The notes under the pieces are model-generated. The model had not been told where the DNA came from and did no database searches. It worked only from the letters and a program-made list of their open reading frames with translations. Shown here one piece after another: positions 1 through 13,400 of a stretch of DNA of 64,000 nucleotides (positions are counted from its first letter, which is position 1; each line of letters starts with the position of its first letter). The stretch spans positions 527,001-591,000 of the forward strand of contig JANUWF010001783.1 of assembly GCA_026120185.1 (NCBI GenBank). The letters run 5' to 3'. Source of the stretch: Voacanga thouarsii. Lineage: Eukaryota > Streptophyta > Magnoliopsida > Gentianales > Apocynaceae. The position numbers were made by a program, and so were the translations under genes.

Positions 1-1159
1 ATTAACCAAATAAACTAGATAATTAATTTTCTCTCAACTCCTATTTTATTTATTTATTTATTTTATTTCAGTCTAATAAAAAATTAGACTTCCTGAATAA
101 AATAAAATAAAATAAAATAAAATCCTATTCAACTGAGACCAATTCCTCAACCCAAAAGTAGTTAGGACTTACGGGCTATTCCGAGGACCAAAAAGACACA
201 TCGCCTTGGCTGCTAAAATAACCAAAATACATCTGCTATATAAATAGCTGTATTTTACATTTTAAATATTTTCTAATATCACCATAAGGAAATATTGACC
301 CCAAGGACAATGTTACATTAGCAAAGTCTCCAACCTACAGGTGAAATGACTAAAATACCCCTCTACACATCGCTGTACATTTAGAGAGGAAGAAGTGTAC
401 TAACACCCCTCTGAATGACATCTACCATCCTTAAGCTTCTAGTCCAATGATCCACAGCTTCCTGGAGTGTTTTCGCTTTCCAAGGGAGCTACCCTAAAGC
501 AAACATTCAAGTCATGTTTCCCAGGGCCCTGGACATTTTAGACCATTCGGACAACCACAAGGGGCGATATAGTACAGAAACTATCTTGTACAAGTCTGTC
601 TTAACTAACTAGTCACACATACCCAACATACAAGTATATTGGCCCTACGATAGAACCTCAACTATAGCAAATCAAAGTATATGCTTCTAGCTTCGCCAGA
701 CCACCAACTCATACTCAAGTCGTAGAGTACTAGTTCACGCTGTAGCAGTAGTAGTCTAGGTTTCTATCATATAGTACTTTTAGAAACCACTACTATAGGT
801 CCTGTCCTACGTATTCGAAATACACTTATGTTATGAAGTGAGTGGACTATTCACTGGCTAAAGGTAAGCCATTCCCCATTTAGAATTCATAATATAATAA
901 TCTAAACACGATGAGATTCCCAGTCTCATCAATAGGTTAAGAACAAATATTTATGTGTTAAATAACCCGTGATCCATACCTTACTGTGAAAGACCACCAT
1001 TCACATGGATCATTTATTTAAACACAATGGGTCTGTTCCAAACGAAAATCGTGCACAAACAAAAAGTAAATTCACAAATAATTTCTGAAAATAAATTCTT
1101 TTATTAAAATATTCGATTTTACATCAGAAACCTAGTCTAAGAGGGCATACAATCCAACA
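1..1159 (-). repeat. 3' LTR of family A copy 1 (partial)
   Basis: Aligns along its length with 7780-8935, the 5' LTR of the same element, with scattered substitutions. In element sense it starts at 1159 with TGTTGG, immediately after the polypurine tract. The window shows about 1.16 kb of an expected 2.04 kb. Confidence 0.95.
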
Positions 1160-1170
1160 ATCTCCCACTT
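1160..1170 (-). other. Polypurine tract of family A copy 1
   Basis: In element sense AAGTGGGAGAT sits directly before the 3' LTR, the place of the plus-strand primer in LTR retrotransposons. The same AGTGGGAGAT string precedes the 3' LTR of copy 2 at 51772. Confidence 0.85.
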
Positions 1171-1181
1171 TCACTCTAAGA

Positions 1182-4100
1182 CTAGGTATGTCCATAGGTG
1201 CCCACCCCTATGGCGTCTAAGTGTCTCTTGAAGACTCTCTTAGCCAAAGGTTTGGTGAATGGATCTGCTAGATTGTTTTCTGAGGCAATATGCTCCACCA
1301 CGACTTTCCGTCTCTGGATGAAATCCCGGATCAGGTGGTACTTCATCTCGATGTGTTTCCCCTTCTTGTGATTCCGAGGTTCCTTAGATTGCGATACTGC
1401 TCTAGGGTTGTCGCAATACATCACAACCGGCCTGTCCATATGTGGTATGACTCCAAGTTCTGAAAGGAACTTCCGGAGCCAAATTGCTTTCTTGGACACC
1501 TCCGAAGCTGCCACATACTCAGCTTCCATGGTTGAGTCAGCAATACAAGACTGCTGGATACTCCTCCATGAAATTGCTCCTCCAGACAAGGTGAAGACAT
1601 ATCCACTAGTAGATTTTCTCTCATCCGTATCCGCCTGGAAGTCTGAGTCTGTGTATCCTGTAGGAACTAAATCATCAGCCCTGTAAACCAACATATAATC
1701 TCTTGTTCCCTTGAGGTACTTGAGAATATGCTTTACAGCTTGCCAATGAACCTCCCCTGGGTTTGACTGATATCTGCTAACTAAGCCCACGGCAAAGCAG
1801 ATATCTGGCCTAGTACACAGTATGGCGTACATGAGACTTCCCACAGTCGAAGCGTAGTGAATCCTACTCATTCTGTCATTTTTTTCTTGAGACTTAGGAC
1901 AGTCCTTCGAAGAAAATGACAACCCATGTTTGCAAGGGATTAGAGCTCCCTTGCATGAGTCCATGCTGTACTTGGCCAACATCTTGTCAATGTATATCGT
2001 TTGGGATAACCCTAACATTCTCTACTTCCTATTTCTAAGAAGCCTAATCCCGAGAATATAGCTGGCTTCTCCCAAGTCCTTCATACTGAATTGACTAGAC
2101 AGCCAAACTTTTGTAGATGACAATATCCCTACATCATTTCCAATGAGTAGAATGTCATCCACATACAGGACAAGAAAAACCACATTAATGCCTTCAAGTT
2201 TTCTGTACACGCATGGTTCATCTTCGTTTTGAATAAAACCATAAGACTTTACAGTCTCATCAAAACGAATGTTCTATGCTCTCGATGCCTGCTTAAGTCC
2301 ATAAATGGACTTCTTAAGCTTGCAAACCATGTGTTCCTGGCCTTCAGCAATGAAGCCTTCCGGTTAGGACATATAGATGTCTTCGCTAAGATGTCCATTC
2401 AAGAATACCGTCTTGATATCCATTTGCCATATCTCGTAGTCATAGTGACATGCGATGGCAAGGAGGATGCGGATGGATTTAAGCATGACTACTGGGGAAA
2501 AGGTTTCCTCATAGTCGATTCCCTCTTTATGAGTATACCCTTTCGCCACAAGCCTAGCTTTGAAGGTTTCCACCTTCCCATCCGCTCCCCTCTTTCTCTT
2601 GTATACCCACTTGCACCCAATGGGTTTTATCCCTTCAGGTGAAGCTACAAGATCCCAAACCTGATTGAGGTACATAGACTCAATCTCGACTTTCGTTGCT
2701 TCATGCCACAGATTTGCATCGGCATCAGCAATAGCCTCCTCGTATCTAGTGGGGTCTTGTTCCTGATGGTCAGAGAACAGCTCAAAAGCTTCTCCAGTCC
2801 ATCTCTCCGGAACCCTAGACACTCTCCCACTACGACGAGGCTCCATTTGCACAGGCTCTTGAGGCTGTGCCTCTTCTTGTTCCACAATCGGGTCAGAAGA
2901 AGTTGATTCTGTAGATAACTTCTCCTCAAGTTCCAACCTCGTTGAACCTTTAGTGGAAGTACTTTGATTATCTTCCAAGTATCTAGCATTGGTACTGACT
3001 AGTACCTTCTGCTCCTTAGGATGATAAAAGTAGCCTCCTTTTGTCCCTTTTAGATACCCAACAAAATAGCATAATTCTGATCTTGGTCCCAACTTGTCTC
3101 CCTTGATCAGTATATAAGTTGGCCAACCCCAAATCTTAAGATGATTCAGACTTGGCTTACGCCCAGTCCACATCTCATAGGGAGTCCTAGGTACTGACTT
3201 GGAAGGCACCAAGTTCAGAATATATGCCGCTGTCTCTAGGGCATATCCCCAAAATGACACTGGAAGAGTAGCATGAGACATCATGCTTCGGACCATTTCC
3301 ATCAACGTCCTGTTCCTTCTCTCAGCTACTCCGTTATGCTGGGGTGTTCCCGGCGCAGAGAGCTAGGATACTATTCCATGATGTACCATGTAGTCCTTGA
3401 ATTCACCTAGGAGGTACTCTTCACCACGATCCAATCGTAAGGTTTTGATTAATTTACCTGTCCGACGCTTCACTTCAGCCTTAAACTCTTTGAACTTGTC
3501 AAAAGAGTCAGACTTGCGTCTCATCAGGTAAATGTAACCATACCTCGTGCAATCATCCGTGAACGTGATGAAGTACTCAAAACCTCTCCTAGCTAGTGTA
3601 GACAATGGACCACACACATCAGTGTGAACAGGACTCAACACCTCCTTGGCTCTATCTACCTTTGGTGTAAAAGACCTTTTGGTCATTTTTCCCATCAGGC
3701 AGGATTCACACTGAGGCCAACTTTCCAATCTCAATGAGCCCAAAAGCCCATCATGGATTAGCCTCTGAATCCTGGTTGAGTTAATATGACCCAACCTTAG
3801 ATACCAAAGGTATGAATCATTGATATTGGTCTTTCTCTTCTTAGTTAAAGGTTCAGACTGAGCGTTATTTGATTGGTTGTTAATAAGGTTTAAAAAGAAC
3901 AGATTACCATACATGTGCCCAATACATAAAATTTCTCCATCTCTATCGATAGAAATACCGAGAATGGAAAGATACGAGAATATCCTTGATTAATAAGTTT
4001 TGCAACTGAAATCAAATTCTGACGAAAACCAGGTACATATAAAATGTCTTTAAAACCACTATCTTATTACAATAAAAAAGAAGATCCAGCTTTCCCACTG

Positions 4101-5083
4101 CAAGGGCCCAAACTTGTGCTCTATTATCCACTCGAAGCCCATGTTCGCCCTTCTTGAGTCTTCTTATCTTCCTATACCTCTGCAAGGAGTTACAGATATG
4201 ATCAGTGGCTCCAGAATCAACAATCCAAGTGGAAGTTGATCCTACCATTGATATGGACTCTAGATAGTAAACATTACTGTGGGGTTTTTCTTGGCTCGAA
4301 GATCTGGACACTCCTTTTCCAGTGTCCCTTCTTCCCACACTTAAAGCACTTGCCCTTTGGTTTGTCCTTGAGGCTGGGTCTTGGGCTGAGGCTCTTGCAT
4401 TCCCCTTCTTCCTCTTGAACTTTACGGGTTTAGGCCCGGTTCTTGAGGAAGAAGCCTTAGCAATCATGGCCTTTGACTGCGGCTTCATGACCTTCTCCGC
4501 CATCCGGAGCTCCTTCATCGGTTCGGTTAAACTCATGTTCAACTTGTTCATGTTATAGTTTAACTTGAGGCGAGTGAAAGAGCTTGGTAGAGATTCGAGA
4601 ACCATGTCCACTTGGCTCTCGGGGTCAATGACAGCCCCTAAGATTTTCGCCTCCTCGAAAGCAGCAATCATCTTGAGCATATGCTCTCGGATCGATGCTC
4701 CCTCGGCCATCTTAGTGTTCACAATAGTTCGAAGAGCCTCCTGCCTTGCGGGCCGGCTCTTGTCTGCGAACATAGTTGCCAATGATTGACTTATGTCATA
4801 TGCAGAAGCCATGTGCTCGTGTTTTGACTGGAGCACATTAGACATGGAAGCTAACATATAGCAACGTTCCATTTTGTCAGCTTTCTTCTACGCCTTTTCA
4901 GCCTCTCGCTCTTCGGCGGTGGAACCTTCCCAGATAACGGGGCGGGTTTCGTAAAGGACATACTTATACTCCTCGATTTGTGAGTATTATGTCCAAGTTC
5001 CTTTTCTAGTCCACATAGTTTGGACCCGTTAACTTATTCTCCACGAGAATAACGACCAATGGACTAAAAGAACCTCCCACCAT
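1182..5083 (-). pseudogene. copia gag-pol polyprotein, family A copy 1, broken
   Basis: Domains in order: gag (5083 to about 4300), protease with an intact VDSGATDHIC motif (about 4220), GAG-pre-integrase and integrase (3914-2900), reverse transcriptase with an intact YVDD box (about 2155), and RNase H ending in the copia-type KHIEMKYHLIRDFI and LADPFTKPL motifs (about 1310-1230). The start is ATG at 5083-5081, matching copy 2. Nonsense codons lie at 5008 (Trp site), 4890 (Trp), 3365 (Gln, shared with copy 2), 2366 (Gln, TAA), 2276 (Trp) and 2024 (Gln). There are also frameshifts near 4970 and around the zinc knuckle (about 4390-4270), which is read out of frame. A full copia polyprotein is about 1,300 residues, and this stretch fits that length. 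Catalytic motifs survive but no continuous product is possible. Confidence 0.93.
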
Positions 5084-6880
5084 TTACGAAAATCGAAAAT
5101 AAAAGACAAGAATTTAGTTTGTGAAAACAAAATAAAATTTGTGCATCGAAAATAATTTGGCTCTTAGGAAAAGCTGACATAGCTTCTTGGGAAGATTAAC
5201 GGTTTCCTAAGTTAAGTGTATTAACCACCATAAATTAATTTTCCTTCTAGGTAATGGACTAGAGAATAACTCCATCGCGGGATGGCCGTTTCCTCTCATT
5301 TCCTATGGACATACCTCGCACTATAACCTCCAACGTGGGCTGGCCGATCATAGTACGTGCCCCGAGTTATTAATTACATCCTTCCATTAGATTTAGATAC
5401 TTGTGGTATCCCCATCCTATACGGGTTCACTCCCAGGGTGACGCGAGGGGATCCACAATCTCTAATGAGGACCGTGATGGAAGACGTGGGACCGTTGGAA
5501 CCCCTCTCCCACTTAGTCTTTTAAAATAGAAGTTTTTCCTGGAAAAATATCCTTTTGAAATTTCCATTAAGTTCTTCCTTAACTCAAAAATAAAATCTCT
5601 AAGTCCAATAAAATCTCTATGTCAAGGCTTATATCCTTTGAGAGATTTTCTCCATGGACTAATTTTATTTAAGTTAAAACTTAATGATTTCAAAAAATTT
5701 TCAATTAAAACTTTTTAGAGACTTTGGTCTCAAATTTATTTGACAAAATCATTTTTCTAGCCCAAAACAAAACAAAATGGCTCTCCATTTTAATTTTCAA
5801 AAATATCTAAATCCAATATATTTTCTATGTCAAGGATTAAATCATTTGAGAAAATATTTAAGGATTAATTTTTGTACAAATTAAAATAATCATTTAGTTT
5901 TTGAAGAAAAATATTTTTCTTGTAAAAAATGTTCCCAAAGACTTTGGTCTTTGAGAAAAAACACACATAGGTACATAAAAAATAGCATGCTCGAAAACAG
6001 TAAACGTTTTCATACTTTTCTATTTTTTAAACCTAAGTGCCCAAATAATAGAATTAAACACATTAATTAATTAATTATCTTGTTTAATCCTAAAATCTCT
6101 TACTGATATTTTTCATGCAAATATATTCCAAGAATATAAATATTGCAAAAATATTAACTTCGCCTGGTATGGGACCCAAAACGAAAAAGAAAAAAAATTG
6201 CAAAAAAATGGCTGGCGGTCCATTGCACCCGCCGCACCGGATCCGCGCCCGCGTGGCCTGCGGTGCATCGCGGCCGCGGCGCACCAGATCTCCCTCAGGC
6301 GCGACCCGTGGACTTCGCCCGAGACCCGCGCCCATTTCCTCTCTGCGGCTGACCCGCGCTTCAGCCCGCGTGCTGTCCGATCGGATCTCCTCTGACCCGC
6401 GCAAGAACCCGAAAGCCAATTGCAATTCAATTGCAATTTTGCAATTGAATTCGTCTTCAATTTCGCTGATGCTGCTCGGCTTATGCGGCTGATAGTCAGC
6501 AGCTCCTCTCTCAATTTCGGCAGCGGCTCGGCTCGGCTCGGCTCAATTGGCTTAGGAATAGTTGTCTTCTTCGTTTTTTCTCCTTTCTCGCGCGAAATTT
6601 GTAGAAACTCTTCTGCTTCACATTTTGCTCATTTCTTTGGCTTCTTTGGACATTTTTACTTACAAAAAACATCCAAAACAAAAACACAACCGCCTATACC
6701 CATTGAAATTGGGTTTACACGATTAAACTTCAAAGCCAAAAAAAATTTACAGTGTGCCTATGCTTCAACGATGAAGCTCACAGAGATCCTATCCTATACC
6801 AAAACAGCGAAGGATCATAGGTATAATAATCTTCTCCATTTTTATTAACTACCATGCTCCCTATATTGATAAAAAACCAG
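5084..6880 (-). other. Untranslated leader of family A copy 1
   Basis: About 1.8 kb lies between primer binding site and gag. It is AT-rich except for a GC-rich island at about 6225-6420. Open frames on both strands of the island are not conserved as protein, and the matching region of copy 2 (46065-47861) changes by indels. I read it as an RNA leader with no gene. Confidence 0.75.
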
Positions 6881-6894
6881 TGGCTCTGATACCA
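6881..6894 (-). other. Primer binding site, tRNA-iMet type
   Basis: Reverse complement reads TGGTATCAGAGCCA, the usual plant copia primer binding site, complementary to the 3' end of initiator Met tRNA. It sits 3 bases inside the 5' LTR border at 6898. Confidence 0.9.
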
Positions 6895-6897
6895 CAT

Positions 6898-8935
6898 TGA
6901 GGGAACGTAAAACAGGGGCATGCACTGGTAGCGTAAAAAATTAAACAGAGAAAAATAAAATCAAGCCTTAAAGACTATACGAAAGCGTGAAGATCATACT
7001 TTTGCACTCCTTAACCCTTCTAGGTTGAGTAAGAGTGGATTGAATGACTGGAATCACCTCGCTTTGCCTACTTGAAGAAGCTTCCGGTTGAACACCCGCT
7101 AGCCTTCTACTCCGTCTTGTTTGCATGAACGGCTAGCTTTCCAGCTCTCGGGATATTCCTCAGCCTAACCTCTAGTCGGTGAACACAACAGAGAAGAAGA
7201 ATGGTCTCAAATCTCCTTAGTTCACTTGCTATTGGTTAGCAAAGCTCCAAGGAGAAACCAAGAAGAGGGAGGCGTGAGAGAGGGAGCTTACGTGAGGCTC
7301 TCTAGAGAGACGTGAGTCTTCTGTTGGGTAGGGAAAACTAGGGTTTTTCTTTTTCCAAAGAGTTGTTTATTAGTTAGCCAAAATTAGGTCTCTTATTATT
7401 TGATAAACATATCCCCAGGATTTCAAAACACCCGGATATTTTCCTGAGAATCAGTTTGGCCTAACCCTAAACTCCTCTTAACCGTATCTGGAAAAACCCT
7501 AAGGTCCAAGCTATTGGGCCAGAAAAATATTTATTATTTTCCTTGGACCCAAAAGGCCCAAAATAATAAACATTAATTATTTATTTCCTGGGCTTACATA
7601 AATAACCTAATAAATAATTAATGAGCCCAAATGAACCAAAATAATTAATCTTTAATTATTTATTTCTTGGGCCTATATAAATAACCCAATAAATAATTAA
7701 ATATTAATTATTTTCCCTAATTTAAACCCAGGTTAATTTTCTAATTATTCATACTGGACCTAGGCCCTGAATAATTAATTAACAAAATAAACTAGATAAT
7801 TAATTTTCTCTCAACTCCTATTTTATTTATTTATTTATTTTATTTCAGTCCAATAAAAAATTAGACTTCCTGAATAAAATAAATAAAATAAAATAAAATC
7901 CTCTTCAACTGAGACCAATTCCTCAACCCAAAAGTAGTTAGGACTTACGGGCTATTCCGATGACAAAAAAGACACATCGCCTTGGCTGCTAGAATGACCA
8001 AAATACCCCTGCTATATAAATAACTGTATTTTGCATTTTAAATATTTACTAATATCACCATAAGGAAATATTGACCCCAAGGACAATGCTGCATTAGCAA
8101 AGTCTCCGATCTACAGGTGAAATGACTAAAATACCCCTCTACACATCGCCGTACATTTAGAGAGGAAGAAGTGTACTAACACCCCTCTAAATGACATCTA
8201 CCATCTTTAGGCTTCTAGTCCAATGATCCACGACTTCCTGGAGTGTTTCCGCTTTCCAAGGGAGCTACCCTAAAGTAAACATCAAAGTCATGTTTCCCAG
8301 GGCCCTGGACATTTTAGACCATTCGGACAACCACAATGGGCAATATAGTGCAGAAACTATCTTGTACAAGTCTATCTTAACTAACTAGTCACACAAACCC
8401 AACATGCAAGTATATTGACCCTACGATAGAACCTCAACTATAGCAAATCAAAAAATATGCTTCCAGTTTTGCCAGACCACCAACTCATACTCAAGTCGTA
8501 GAGTACTAGTCCATGCTGTAGTGGTAGTAGTCTAGGTTTCTATCATATAGTACTTTTAGAAACCACTACTACAGGTCCTGTCCTACGTATTTGAAATACG
8601 CTTATGTTATGAAGTGAGTGGACTACTCACTGGCTAAAGGTAAGCCATTCCCCATTTAGAATTCATAACATAATAATCTAAACATGATGAGATTCACAGT
8701 CTCATCAATAGGTTAAGAACAAATGTTTATGTGTTAAATAACCCGTGATCTATACCTTACTGTGAAAGACCACCATTCACATGAATCACTTATTTAAACA
8801 CAATGGGTCTGTTCCAAACGAAAATCGTGCACAAACAAAAAGTAAATTCACAAACAATTTCTGAAAATAAATTCTTTTATTAAAATATTCGATTTTACAT
8901 CAGAAACCTAGTCTAAGAGGGCATACAATCCAACA
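6898..8935 (-). repeat. 5' LTR of family A copy 1
   Basis: 2,038 bp with TG...CA ends (TGAGGGAACG at the low end, TCCAACA at the high end). It is the complete reference LTR for family A here. The solo LTR (40203-42241, 2,039 bp) and the copy 2 LTRs have almost the same length. The half near the primer binding site contains plant-leader-like GAGAGA and CTCT tracts. It abuts CACTA-derived sequence at 8936. Confidence 0.95.
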
Positions 8936-9346
8936 TTGGTTGCTAATGCTGTTGCTAAAAAATAAGCTATCAAATTACCGACTATATTACCAACTGCATT
9001 AGCTACCAACTACCCACTTCGGTTGGTATTCCGTTGGTACATTGGCAGGAACAACATTCCCTCCCTATTACCAACAGGTTACCATCCGACACAGTTGTTA
9101 ACCACTTATATTTTGTTGGTAATCGGTTGGTAAATATTTTTCTTCTCATTTACCAACACATTATCAACCGACTACCAACAGCAAAATCACCAACAAAATA
9201 CACACATTTGGTAATTTGTTGATAAGTAATTGAAATGCAACACATTCCACATTTGTTGGGAATCGGTTGGTAATTTGTTGGTAATTACTAACCGAACTTG
9301 ATTTGTTGGGAATGGTCTGTTAGTAATCAGTCTTTTTCTAGTAGTG
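8936..9346. mobile_element. Remnant end of a CACTA (En/Spm) transposon, interrupted by copia copy 1
   Basis: Many short direct and inverted copies of TTGGTAATCGGTTGGTAA and its complement ACCAACCGA form a subterminal repeat block. The segment ends in TTTTTCTAGTAGTG at 9346, the complement of CACTACTAGAAAAA, a typical CACTA terminus. The other end should lie left of the window beyond the copia element. Confidence 0.7.
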
Positions 9347-9689
9347 ATCGGTAAAATTGCTTATAACTTAACGTATTTATGAGGATAGACGTATCAAATT
9401 AATGATCCAGCCATTAGATTTGTTACAATTGGTAAAAAACGTATTATGACAAAATTTGAAGGTAATCAAATATATTTTACTACATAATCTAGCATATTCT
9501 CATATTTGATCATATTATATATATTTAAAAATTTAGAGATTAATTTGTAAAATTTTTGGGGCCATATTATAACTATTTCAAAATTTAAGGACCAATTTAT
9601 AAATTTATAAGATCATTTTGTATGTATAAAAAATTTAAAGACCAATTTACAAAATTTATATGGTCATGTTGTAAATATTTAAAAAATTA

Positions 9690-10088
9690 GGGACGTGTAT
9701 TAGTTAGGAATAAAAATTTTGTCACTAAAAGTACTGTTAATGGTGATAGAAGTTAATATTTTTGGCTAGGAAATATATTTTTGTTACTGATGATGTATCA
9801 TTGTGATGAAATGTATTTTCATCGCTAATAATGCATCATTAGAAAGGAAAATTTTGTTAGGAATTGAAATTTCGTCGCTGATACTGTATCATCGCTAATG
9901 CACTTACATCCTAGCTAAAGCCATCACTCTTAGTTAGGAAATAATATTTTTGCCGCCGAAGGTCTTAATCAATAGCGACAAAAAGTTTTTGTCGCTAAAG
10001 AAAAATTTTCCGTGCTAAAGGGTAGTTTTAGCGACAAAAAATTTTCCTAATTAAAGTTTTGTCCCCAATGTATCATTTTCTTATAGTG
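9690..10088. mobile_element. CACTA-like terminal region or derived MITE
   Basis: Repeated TTAGCGACAAAAA and TTTTGTCGCTAA motifs in both orientations end at TTTTCTTATAGTG (10088), complement CACTATAAGAAAA. This resembles a CACTA terminal and subterminal structure. No matching left terminus or TSD was found, so the left limit is approximate. Confidence 0.5.
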
Positions 10089-12180
10089 CATTCCTCTCAC
10101 ACAACTAGATATATTTTCCATCAAGACACCACTATTTCCATCCCATGCAAACTCTTTTGAATTTCAAGAAACCTGAGATCACTTCTAAGATTTCTCAAAG
10201 AAGTTGATCTATCCAAAACTTCCAAGACACTAAACATACACCACACCTACACTACTCTCAATCTCCCTTGCTCTTCCGCTTTCTATCCTCTTTTAACTAA
10301 AGCATACATAAGACTTACGGTTTCTTTCTTTCTTTGCATAAACTCTAGAAGGATCCAGATAACTAATTGCTCTTGGACCTTCAATTTTCTCTCAAGAGAT
10401 AAGCATTCACATATGCAATTCCCCCTTTTTTGAACTTTCATTTCTAGGCTACAAGATCATTCACTCAGTTTTAACATCAACATAATAAATTTGAGACTAT
10501 AATCATTCTACAACACCTCCATTCTCGGGTGGCAATAATATTCATCCTTCAAAAAAGTAAATCTTACTCACATGATATACTCTTTGATTTTAAAAATAAA
10601 TTGTTGTTAAATTTTAAGTGCCCACGGCTTAATAGAAAGGGATGTATAGATATTGCTGATGTCTTCTAGTTAGAGTAGGGAACTTTGATGGTGATGTTTT
10701 GTTCTTTGGATTCAATGATAAATGTTGGTAAAGGAGATTTATTTTTGTATTTTTAAACGTACGATTAGATATGAATTGTTGAATTATTCTATAAGGTGAA
10801 TGCTTGAATGTGTTTGCCTTATATATGTTAAGATGCTAGAATCAATTTTCTAGATATGCATATGATCAAGAAATCTATTCCTTTGATTTTATCTTAGATT
10901 TCATGGTTGGTGTGGATCAAGACTTGATATGATCTTTATGTTATAAATGATACAGTGTATAATGTATGGGGCTTTGATAGAAATTTCTGCTAAGATATAT
11001 AAGTGCCATTTGAGGTGTTTGGTGTGTTGAAAAGTGATGCATATTTTGATGAAAAACAGTGTAGTTTGTGCCTGGGAGTTGTTGTATCTTTTGATAGACA
11101 GTACTGGAACCTGTAGTTAAGTAGCAGACAAGTGAATTTGATTTCTATGTGAAGAGGATCAAGTAAATCCTTTTCATAAATTCTTTGATAAATAATACTC
11201 TAATTTGCATGTCAATTGCTATTTGGTATGCTTTGTCAAAGAAACTATACACTTAGTATGCAAATATGGTTAAACAATTTCTTTTGTACTAAATGATATT
11301 TTGATCAAACAAAACCATTCAAAATAAAATATTAATTTTTCTTAATGAAGTTTTCAAATAAAACCTACACTAAACCATGATTGTATGTTCAAACTAATAT
11401 AAAAATATTTGTTTGAGAACATCCATAAATTGGATAAATAAACATACTTAGTAAGGGTAAATTATTAGTACTATTTTATTTTGAATAGTTTAGTGTAGGT
11501 TTAATTGAGTTGCTAGCTTTTGTACTATTTTTTTTGTAAGTTAGGGCAAGCCTTCCAGTAGAAAGCCACTTTTAGGGGATGAACCCTTTATGGATAAGAT
11601 GCCAATATTAATAAGTTAGGTCAATACGAGCTAGTAACTCAATTTAGGTAGGCTGTTATCTAGTGATGGATGATTGTTAAGTTTGGGTGGAAGATAGAGG
11701 TGTATCTCACCCAATGAGTTTATCACCCACTGCACTGTGATGCAAGATTTCACAGTGCCTTGTTATAATGTAGGGTTTCATGACATTGGACTTTGATGTA
11801 GGGTTTTATAGTCTACCATTTTTATTAAATTCATGAGTGGTTTATTTTCTTAAAAAAATATTTTTTTTTCTTAACTTTTGTATTGGACATTGACTTGTGT
11901 TGACAAATAAAAGCATGCAAACAACCACTTAATGACTTTAAGATTATCATGCAATGGCTTGCAAATATTTCTTTCAAGGTTATTTAAACTTGATTCAAGA
12001 AAGAATTTTAAAATTTTCAAGAGCACACACAATATTTATTTGGAAGTAATTCTCACACTCTTTATATCGTGATTTTCTGGAAGCTCTGGTGCATGCTTTG
12101 TGTATATATAGAATTGATATCAATAATGCCCCATAATCACATAAGTTTTACAATTTAAAATACCAAGTTAATTCATATAA
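10089..12180. repeat. Old LTR-like repeat, relative of 59300-61620
   Basis: No gene is seen. The stretch 11550-11870 shares an ordered series of words with the reverse complement of 59700-60100, including GTTTGGGTGG, GATAGAG, GATGCA, TTTCACAGT and TAGGGTTTCAT. The pyrimidine-rich start (10090-10450) looks like an LTR or leader. Ty3/gypsy origin is an inference from its general look; no pol domain is present. Confidence 0.4.
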
Positions 12181-13184
12181 CATACATATATAGGAAAGTG
12201 CACATATCATAAGTATAGATAACATTGGCAAGTATCGAAGAACCTTAGGGAACGTGGCAATTACCCATACTTTCTTCTTTTCTCATTGTTTAGTTAATTA
12301 ACAATATGAAGTAAAATTAGGTAATTACACTAGGAAACCTATCAAGTTCTTACATAAGGAAGAGTCACAAGTTCATCAAGGAATTAAAAACTGAAAAGGC
12401 TATGTAATAAAGGGAATTCCCCCATTAAATACCTAAAAAATAAGTATCCCTTGGATCCATAAATTCTAACCCTAGGCACTAGTAAAAAATTAATTTTACT
12501 CTTTCTCGAGTTATAAGATGACTAATCTCTAATTTCGATTAATTAGAATCTCTACCTAATTAACCAAACCTAAAGAGATATTAATCACTACTTACAAACT
12601 CAATTACTCCGAAAGCCACAAAACTCCTGTCTCTAGGAAATTTTATGAACCTTTTAATTATTTAGCCCTAATCTACAACCTCCTTCTCTAGTTAATCAAA
12701 GATGGTAACCATTAAATTAATCAAGTGGATATTCAAAACCTTAACCTCATCTCTCAAATTCATTAAGGAAAACAATTAATTGAAGGGAATCAATTAAAGC
12801 CCGCATCAACTAACTTAACACAATAAACATAAATAACTAAATGCCATAGAATAGAAACTATAGATCTAAGTAAAAAACATCAACTTAAAGTATAAAATAT
12901 AGTATAACTCTTCATTACAACTAAAAATTAAGGTTTAGCATAATATTGCAAAGTAAGATTTACAAAGAAAAGGGAAATAACACTCATAGATAAGCCATTC
13001 TCTTTTCTCTTCCTTGAAACCTTCTTGCAATCATCTCTTCTTCTTTGAATCCCAAGATCTCCATCTTCTTCGTGTGTGTGCAAACTTTTTATCCTAAGGT
13101 CCTAAGATGTCTCATACTTCAATTTTAAGGCTATAATAGTGTATTTATAGCCAAACTCTTAAGATTCTTCAAAGCAGCTGGAAT
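12181..13184. repeat. Unassigned interspersed sequence, host of the CACTA insertion
   Basis: AT-rich with no coding potential. It runs unbroken into 19917-20000 once the CACTA element and one AAT are removed: GCAGCTGGAAT on the left continues as AGGAGTTTTTCTGCG on the right. It is probably an older repeat, but I cannot name the family. Confidence 0.35.
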
Positions 13185-13400
13185 CACTACAAGAAAAAAG
13201 AGGTTTCCTGACACATTTTTAATGACACTTTTTAAAAAGTGTCAAAATATAATACCTGTAATGACACTAAATTTATTTGTGTTATTATAATAAAATCAAA
13301 ACAATGTAGTTTTATTAAATTTGTTAAATTATTATACTATTATGACACTTTTTAAATGTCATGACAAATAACATAGTATAAAATGACATTTTCTATTGTT
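13185..13400. repeat. Left TIR and subterminal repeats of the CACTA element
   Basis: The CACTACAAGAAAAAA terminus is followed by several TGACACTTTT / AAAAGTGTCA motifs in both orientations, mirroring 19480-19860. These are probably transposase-binding subterminal sites, by analogy with En/Spm. Confidence 0.75.

Larger units (their letters stand above)
1..8935 (-). mobile_element. Ty1/copia LTR retrotransposon, family A, copy 1 (cut by left window edge)
   Basis: Element on the minus strand. The order from high to low coordinate is 5' LTR (8935-6898), tRNA-iMet-type primer binding site, GC-rich leader, gag-protease-integrase-RT-RNase H region (5083-1182), polypurine tract and 3' LTR (1159 to beyond position 1). 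Protease before integrase before reverse transcriptase is the copia order. Both LTRs have the same outer end, beginning TGTTGGATTG in element sense. The coding region is broken by several stops and frameshifts, so the copy is not autonomous. It lies inside a CACTA end (8936-9346). The TSD cannot be tested because the left end is outside the window. Confidence 0.95.

Noticed and set aside
6090..6848. Several overlapping frames of 65-142 codons on both strands in the copia leader
   Set aside because: They arise from the GC-rich island; frames are not conserved between copies 1 and 2 (46125-46852).
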